Made by a program: the position numbers and the translations under genes. A DNA stretch of 10,520 nucleotides from Bacteroidales bacterium (GTDB taxonomy: Bacteria; Bacteroidota; Bacteroidia; Bacteroidales; B18-G4). The DNA lies in assembly GCA_023132505.1 (NCBI GenBank), contig JAGLYE010000036.1, forward strand, positions 1-10,520, read 5' to 3'. Each line of letters opens with the position of its first letter. The stretch's first letter is position 1. A model generated the notes under the pieces. That model made no database searches, had not been told where the DNA came from, and saw nothing but the letters and a program-made list of their open reading frames with translations. Positions 7,027 to 10,520 of the stretch are shown here, in pieces.

Positions 7027-7662
7027 ATGATACAAATAAAAAAATTCGTTTTTAATCCTTTCCAGGTGAACACCTATGTGCTCTATGATGAAACAAAAGA
7101 ATGTGTGATCATCGACCCGGGTTGTACCAATGATGTGGAATCTTTGGAACTCATGAATTTTATTAAGCAAAAAGACTTAAAACCGGTGAGGATGCTACTG
7201 ACCCATACCCACATCGACCATGTAATAGGTGTTAATATGGTGGAGGAACTTCTGGGCATCAGTCCGGAGGCACACGAAGCAGGTATTGTATTCATTGACC
7301 ATTCAATAAATACGGCGGCTACATTTGGGCTTGACCTTGACAAAAACCCTGAAGTTACCCGTTTTCTGACCGAAGGTGAAGAGGTTACTTTTGGTAATAG
7401 CCGGTTGGAAATACTATATACTCCAGGACATGCTGACGGCAGTATATGTTTTCTAAGCCGCGAGGATGGGTTTATTATCGTCGGGGATGTACTGTTTCAA
7501 ATGAGTATTGGAAGAACTGATCTCCCGACAGGGGATTATGACCTGCTTAAAAGGAACATCTTTGAAAAATTATTTACGCTTCCGGATAATACTGTCGTTT
7601 ATTCGGGTCATGGCCCGGAAACGAATATCGGTTTTGAAAAAAACAACAATCCCTTCCTATAG
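7027..7662 (+). CDS. MBL-fold hydrolase, glyoxalase II-like
   Basis: A 211-residue cytoplasmic MBL-fold hydrolase close to the short glyoxalase II-like group typified by E. coli YcbL, which hydrolyses thioesters such as S-lactoylglutathione. The order of motifs is FNPFQVNTYVLYD at 9-21, IIDPG at 28-32, the metal motif THTHIDH at 59-65 (H60, H62, D64, H65), H135 in TPGHADGS, D154 in VGDVLF, the group signature SIGRTDLP at 160-167, and H195 in YSGHGPET. All metal ligands are present and the length is normal. Most Bacteroidota lack glutathione, so the natural thioester is uncertain. The frame runs up to TTG 6997, but family members begin close to IKKFVFNPF, so I chose ATG 7027. Its stop lies 5 bp from the stop of the opposing glycosyltransferase gene. 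Confidence 0.9.
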   Translation: MIQIKKFVFNPFQVNTYVLYDETKECVIIDPGCTNDVESLELMNFIKQKDLKPVRMLLTHTHIDHVIGVNMVEELLGISPEAHEAGIVFIDHSINTAATFGLDLDKNPEVTRFLTEGEEVTFGNSRLEILYTPGHADGSICFLSREDGFIIVGDVLFQMSIGRTDLPTGDYDLLKRNIFEKLFTLPDNTVVYSGHGPETNIGFEKNNNPFL

Positions 7663-7667
7663 GATAC

Positions 7668-8648
7668 TTAAGCATTGATTTTCAGGGCAAGCTGCTCAAG
7701 GTCGTAATCCATCATGCATCTGAAGTGCTTTTTAGGGCACTTTGCATATCCAATCTTACTGCAAGGGCGACACTTCAGGCCTTCAACTTCCATTATATGT
7801 GATCTTCCCTCCCCTGCCGGGAGATAAGGGTACATGCCGAATCCGGGAATTGTGCTTCCCCAGAAAGAAAAAATCTCTTTCTTAAAAGCGGCAGCAATAT
7901 GCATCAGACCGGTGTCATTGGTAAGTACTTTCGAAGCCAGGCTAATGATAGAAGCAGACTGATTGATATTATAAAGACCACAAGTATTATAAACCTTATC
8001 CTGACATTGTTCCATAATATGTTCTGCTTTATTGTGATCTTCAGGGCCACCGAGTAATACAATAGGTTTCCGGATCATCTTGCATAGTTCAATGATCCTG
8101 TCTTCGGGTAACATTTTTGTGTTGTGCATGCCTCCAATCACCCATGCGACAAATCCTTCCCGGTGATTTACGGGCAAGTCATCAGTACTAAGCCTGTCTT
8201 CATCCGGAATAAAATAATCAAGGCCTTTCTGGTCATTATTAACGCCCAGTTCCTTAACAGCTTCGAAATAGCGATCGACGATGTGCCTGTCAGGAAGTTT
8301 ATTGATCTTTAGATTGACGATCAGCCATTTCTCAAAATTGAGCTTGTTAAAGGTACCTGACGGTCGGCGCAAATTCATTTTCACCCTCACTGAGCGGAGG
8401 TTCTTGTGCAGGTCAACAACAAAATTAAAATCCAGCTTATTTAAAGACTTCATTACTGAACTTAAGTCGTCATTACAACTATGTATATGATCGATGTAAT
8501 GGTTGGCCTTTAGAATGGGATAGAATTTTTCTTTCGTAAGAAAATGCAACTCCGCATCAGGAATTTGTTTCTTAATGCAGCGAATCACAGGCGTAGTCAG
8601 GACTATATCGCCAATAGAGCTAAAGCGTATGATGAGGATTTTTTTCAA
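7668..8648 (-). CDS. Glycosyltransferase family 9 (heptosyltransferase-like), TTG start
   Basis: A 326-residue GT-B glycosyltransferase of family 9, the family of ADP-heptose:LPS heptosyltransferases, probably acting at the inner face of the inner membrane in building the LPS core or a related glycan. The N-terminal motif KKILIIRFSSIGDIVLTTP is at 2-20 with D14 (GD) as the expected catalytic or acceptor-side residue. VVDLHKNLRS is at 77-86, LLGGPED at 198-204 and the nucleotide-sugar motif NDTGLMHIAAA at 244-254. A cluster of four Cys (C293, C296, C304, C311) lies near the end, as in many heptosyltransferases. The start is TTG 8648: the upstream frame has no ATG and runs into repeat sequence to 8780, and the next Met is about residue 91, inside the fold. 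The donor and acceptor cannot be told from sequence. The gene is divergent from tatD. Confidence 0.9.
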   Translation of the reverse strand: MKKILIIRFSSIGDIVLTTPVIRCIKKQIPDAELHFLTKEKFYPILKANHYIDHIHSCNDDLSSVMKSLNKLDFNFVVDLHKNLRSVRVKMNLRRPSGTFNKLNFEKWLIVNLKINKLPDRHIVDRYFEAVKELGVNNDQKGLDYFIPDEDRLSTDDLPVNHREGFVAWVIGGMHNTKMLPEDRIIELCKMIRKPIVLLGGPEDHNKAEHIMEQCQDKVYNTCGLYNINQSASIISLASKVLTNDTGLMHIAAAFKKEIFSFWGSTIPGFGMYPYLPAGEGRSHIMEVEGLKCRPCSKIGYAKCPKKHFRCMMDYDLEQLALKINA

Positions 8649-8668
8649 TAGCTGATGATTGTAGCATT

Positions 8669-8676
8669 CAAAAATA
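8669..8676 (-). promoter_or_regulatory. Likely -7 promoter box for the glycosyltransferase gene
   Basis: On the minus strand this reads TATTTTTG, an exact TAnnTTTG match, 20 bp upstream of the TTG start. It predicts a leader of about 15 bases and so supports that start over the longer frame. No TTTG -33 element is evident. With one more base it forms CAAAAATAG (8669-8677), the exact reverse complement of the box before tatD. Confidence 0.45.
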
Positions 8677-8701
8677 GTAAAAAAGCAGCTTGTAGCCTTA
8701 A

Positions 8702-8806
8702 CCACCAAGATCCAGGCACAAAGAACACAGAGTTTTATGCATTTTGAAGATCGAAAAACAAAAATCAAAAATCCACCCAAAACTCAACATCCAAAACCCA
8801 ACACCT
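8702..8806 (+). repeat. Composite intergenic repeat, copy 2, between divergent promoters
   Basis: Part A holds CACCAAG (8703-8709), CACAAAG (8717-8723) and CACAGAG (8726-8732). GAAGATCG follows at 8746-8753. Part B is GAAAAAC and two AAAAATC heptamers (8753-8773), the pentamer CACCC (8774-8778) and four AAMAYYC-type heptamers (8779-8806, the last ending in T). The order of parts equals that of copy 1 at 477-583. It fills the gap between the promoters of the glycosyltransferase gene and tatD. Confidence 0.88.
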
Positions 8807-8812
8807 TTTTGC

Positions 8813-8820
8813 TATTTTTG
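8813..8820 (+). promoter_or_regulatory. Possible -7 promoter box for tatD-ansA (near-leaderless)
   Basis: TATTTTTG matches TAnnTTTG and ends only 4 bp before ATG 8825, so a transcript from it would be leaderless or nearly so. No -33 TTTG is seen, since the upstream bases are the heptamer array. The absence of any Shine-Dalgarno before tatD fits, but the element may also be chance in T-rich DNA. Confidence 0.35.
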
Positions 8821-8824
8821 TCAA

Positions 8825-9598
8825 ATGATTCTCATCGACACCCATACTCATTTGTATCTGAATGCCTTTGATGATGACCGGGATGCCATGGTTGAGCGGG
8901 CTATTGCAAGCGGGGTGAAGTATATGTTCCTGCCGAATATAGACAGTAGTTCAGTCAGGGGAATGCATACCTTATGTGAACGTTTCCCTGAGAACTGCTT
9001 TCCTATGATGGGGCTCCATCCCACATCCGTAAAAGATAATTTCAGGGAAGAACTGGTAAAGGTAGAAAAGGCGTTTGATGAGCATACTTATTATGGTGTT
9101 GGGGAAACGGGGATTGACCTTTACTGGGATAAAACGTATTATAGGGAGCAGGTGGAAGCCTTCAACAGGCAGATAGACCTTGCTCTTGAATATGGGCTCC
9201 CGCTGGTGATCCATGCCCGGGAATCATTTACGGAGATCTTCAGGGTGCTCGAGAACAGGGATATTAACGGCCTGCGTGGGGTTTTCCATTGTTTTACCGG
9301 CACTATGGAGGAAGCTGAACGTGCCATCAGGCTTGGGTTCATGCTGGGTATCGGTGGGGTACTCACCTATAAGAACTCAGGACTTGACAAAGTGGTTGCA
9401 GAACTTGGCATTAAGCATCTGATCCTGGAAACAGACGCCCCCTTTCTTCCACCTGTCCCTCACAGGGGCAAGCGAAATGAGAGTGCCTATGTAATACATG
9501 TGGCCGACAGGCTTTCTGAAGTATTGGGAAGGAGCACACAAGAAGTTGCAGAAGCAACCACCAGCAATGCATGCAAATTGTTTAACCTTAACATCTGA
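8825..9598 (+). CDS. tatD: TatD-family metal-dependent hydrolase (DNase-like)
   Basis: A 257-residue TIM-barrel hydrolase of the TatD family, cytoplasmic metal-dependent enzymes with 3'-5' exonuclease activity in studied members. All expected ligands are visible: DTHTH at 5-9 (H7, H9), GLHP at 63-66, the bridging glutamate E94 in GETGID, H130 in VIHARE, H155 in FHCFTG and D204 in ETDAP. The length is standard. The frame is open up to 8744, but the extra 27 codons translate the intergenic repeat, and family members begin right before the DTHTH strand, so ATG 8825 is the start. ansA starts 2 bp after the stop, so the two are almost certainly one transcript. This pairing is, from memory, common in Bacteroidota. 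The exact cellular role (DNA repair or RNA quality control) is not settled for the family. Confidence 0.93.
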   Translation: MILIDTHTHLYLNAFDDDRDAMVERAIASGVKYMFLPNIDSSSVRGMHTLCERFPENCFPMMGLHPTSVKDNFREELVKVEKAFDEHTYYGVGETGIDLYWDKTYYREQVEAFNRQIDLALEYGLPLVIHARESFTEIFRVLENRDINGLRGVFHCFTGTMEEAERAIRLGFMLGIGGVLTYKNSGLDKVVAELGIKHLILETDAPFLPPVPHRGKRNESAYVIHVADRLSEVLGRSTQEVAEATTSNACKLFNLNI

Positions 9599-9600
9599 CC

Positions 9601-10520
9601 ATGGAAGAAAAGAGCAAAATACTGGTGATCTATACCGGTGGAACCATAGGCATGATCATGGACAAAGAAAGTGGAACACTGAAGCCACTCGATTTTGATC
9701 ATATGTCACGGCTGATCCCGGAATTGAATGATTGTGACTACGAACTCGACTATATCTCTTTTGAACCAACGGTAGATTCCTCGAATATGGTTCCTGCCTT
9801 ATGGGTTAAACTTGCCGGCATCATCGAAGAGAATTATGAAGCCTTTGATGGTTTTGTTGTACTTCATGGATCGGATACAATGTCGTATTCCGCTTCTGCA
9901 CTCAGCTTTATGCTGGAGAACCTGAATAAGCCGGTCATCTTTACCGGTTCACAATTACCCCTTGGGGTGAACCGTACCGACGGAAAAGAAAACTTTATCA
10001 CCTCTGTAGAGATCGCCTCCCATCATGAGGATGACACACCCAAAGTGCCTGAAGTATGTATATACTTTGAAAACCAGCTTTATAGAGCTAACAGGACTTT
10101 CAAATACAATGCAGAGAACTTCGATGCTTTCAGGTCGGTAAATTACCCTGTCCTGGCTGATGTGGGCGTTTACATTAAATATGACAGTAATGCTATTCGA
10201 AAACCGAATTTCAAGAAATTAAAAGTTCATAAGCAATTAGATACTTCGGTAGCTATACTTAAGCTTTTCCCCGGTATCCCGGATAAGGTTGTCAGCAGTA
10301 TTCTTGGCATTGAGGGATTGAAGGCCGTTATACTTGAAACTTACGGAACGGGGAACACACATACTGATGAATCTTTTATCAAGATCCTCAGGGATGCCGT
10401 TGACACTGGCATATTTATTTTGAATGTTACACAATGCAAAGGAGGCGCCGTTGAGCATGGGAAATACCAGGCCAGTGTACCTCTTTCAAAAGCCGGTGTG
10501 GTAAGTGGCCTTGACATGAC
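9601..10520 (+). CDS. ansA: Type I L-asparaginase, 3' end outside the window
   Basis: The frame runs from ATG 9601 without a stop to the window edge, 306 residues of an expected 340-350. It encodes a cytoplasmic type I asparaginase, which hydrolyses L-asparagine to aspartate and ammonia. The first catalytic loop YTGGTIGM is at 11-18 with T12 as the expected nucleophile. DSS (59-61) binds substrate, HGSDTM at 89-94 carries the second catalytic Thr-Asp pair (T93 near D92), and K168 in NRTFKYN matches the Lys of the triad. YGTGN at 248-252 and TQCKGG at 277-282 are further family marks. There is no signal peptide, which separates it from periplasmic type II enzymes. No Shine-Dalgarno is visible, and translational coupling to tatD 2 bp upstream is likely. 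I would expect an exbB/tolQ-like gene further downstream in many relatives, which cannot be checked here. Confidence 0.94.
   Translation, partial: MEEKSKILVIYTGGTIGMIMDKESGTLKPLDFDHMSRLIPELNDCDYELDYISFEPTVDSSNMVPALWVKLAGIIEENYEAFDGFVVLHGSDTMSYSASALSFMLENLNKPVIFTGSQLPLGVNRTDGKENFITSVEIASHHEDDTPKVPEVCIYFENQLYRANRTFKYNAENFDAFRSVNYPVLADVGVYIKYDSNAIRKPNFKKLKVHKQLDTSVAILKLFPGIPDKVVSSILGIEGLKAVILETYGTGNTHTDESFIKILRDAVDTGIFILNVTQCKGGAVEHGKYQASVPLSKAGVVSGLDM

Noticed and set aside
7656..7663. CCTATAGG palindrome at the convergent gene ends as bidirectional terminator
   Set aside because: An 8-bp palindrome with no loop cannot form a stable hairpin, and the neighbouring bases do not extend it.
8649..8780. 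Longer start of the glycosyltransferase gene
   Set aside because: The extra 44 codons begin at a TTG inside the heptamer repeat and have no family counterpart; the -7 box at 8669-8676 lies inside them.
8744..8824. Longer start of tatD
   Set aside because: The 27 extra codons translate the repeat, and TatD proteins begin immediately before the DTHTH motif.

Overview
The window looks like ordinary chromosomal DNA from a member of the Bacteroidota, probably near the Bacteroidales/Marinilabiliales. The reasons are the moderate GC content, almost no Shine-Dalgarno sequences, TAnnTTTG-type -7 promoter boxes, a large outer-membrane protein with a beta-propeller and a C-terminal barrel, an HLHTTP-type HMG-CoA lyase, and a tatD-ansA gene pair. 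I see no prophage, transposase, CRISPR array, toxin-antitoxin pair, tRNA or rRNA. Nine protein genes fill about 90% of the bases, and the first and last are cut by the window edges.

Left part (1-3382): the C-terminal part of an HMG-CoA lyase-like enzyme (+) converges on a minus-strand series. In transcription order this series is a Tyr/Trp-rich lipoprotein, a ROK-family sugar kinase-like protein and a metallo-beta-lactamase (MBL) fold hydrolase. Middle (3570-6851): a 1093-residue minus-strand protein with a signal peptide, a degenerate gluzincin-like domain, a TolB-like propeller and an Omp85-like barrel. Right part (7027-10520): a glyoxalase II-like MBL hydrolase (+) converges within 5 bp on a family 9 glycosyltransferase (-). 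That gene diverges from tatD (+), which is followed after 2 bp by a type I L-asparaginase gene (+, cut at the right edge). The enzymes are mostly central-metabolism, detoxification or envelope housekeeping, and I see no single pathway joining them.

The most interesting signal is between the genes. Five of the six intergenic gaps longer than 75 bp hold short tandem arrays built on a 7-bp unit, all different in sequence. Four share one plan when read in the same orientation: A/T-rich heptamers, a 5-bp junction (CACCC, CACCT or AACTC), then AAMAYYC heptamers. Two of these are also preceded by a CACAGAG-type module. The fifth is built of AAAGAAC, AAGGAAT and AATAAG units and forms a 16-bp perfect inverted repeat. 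The arrays lack stop codons in some frames, so they create false N-terminal extensions on three genes; I moved those starts downstream.
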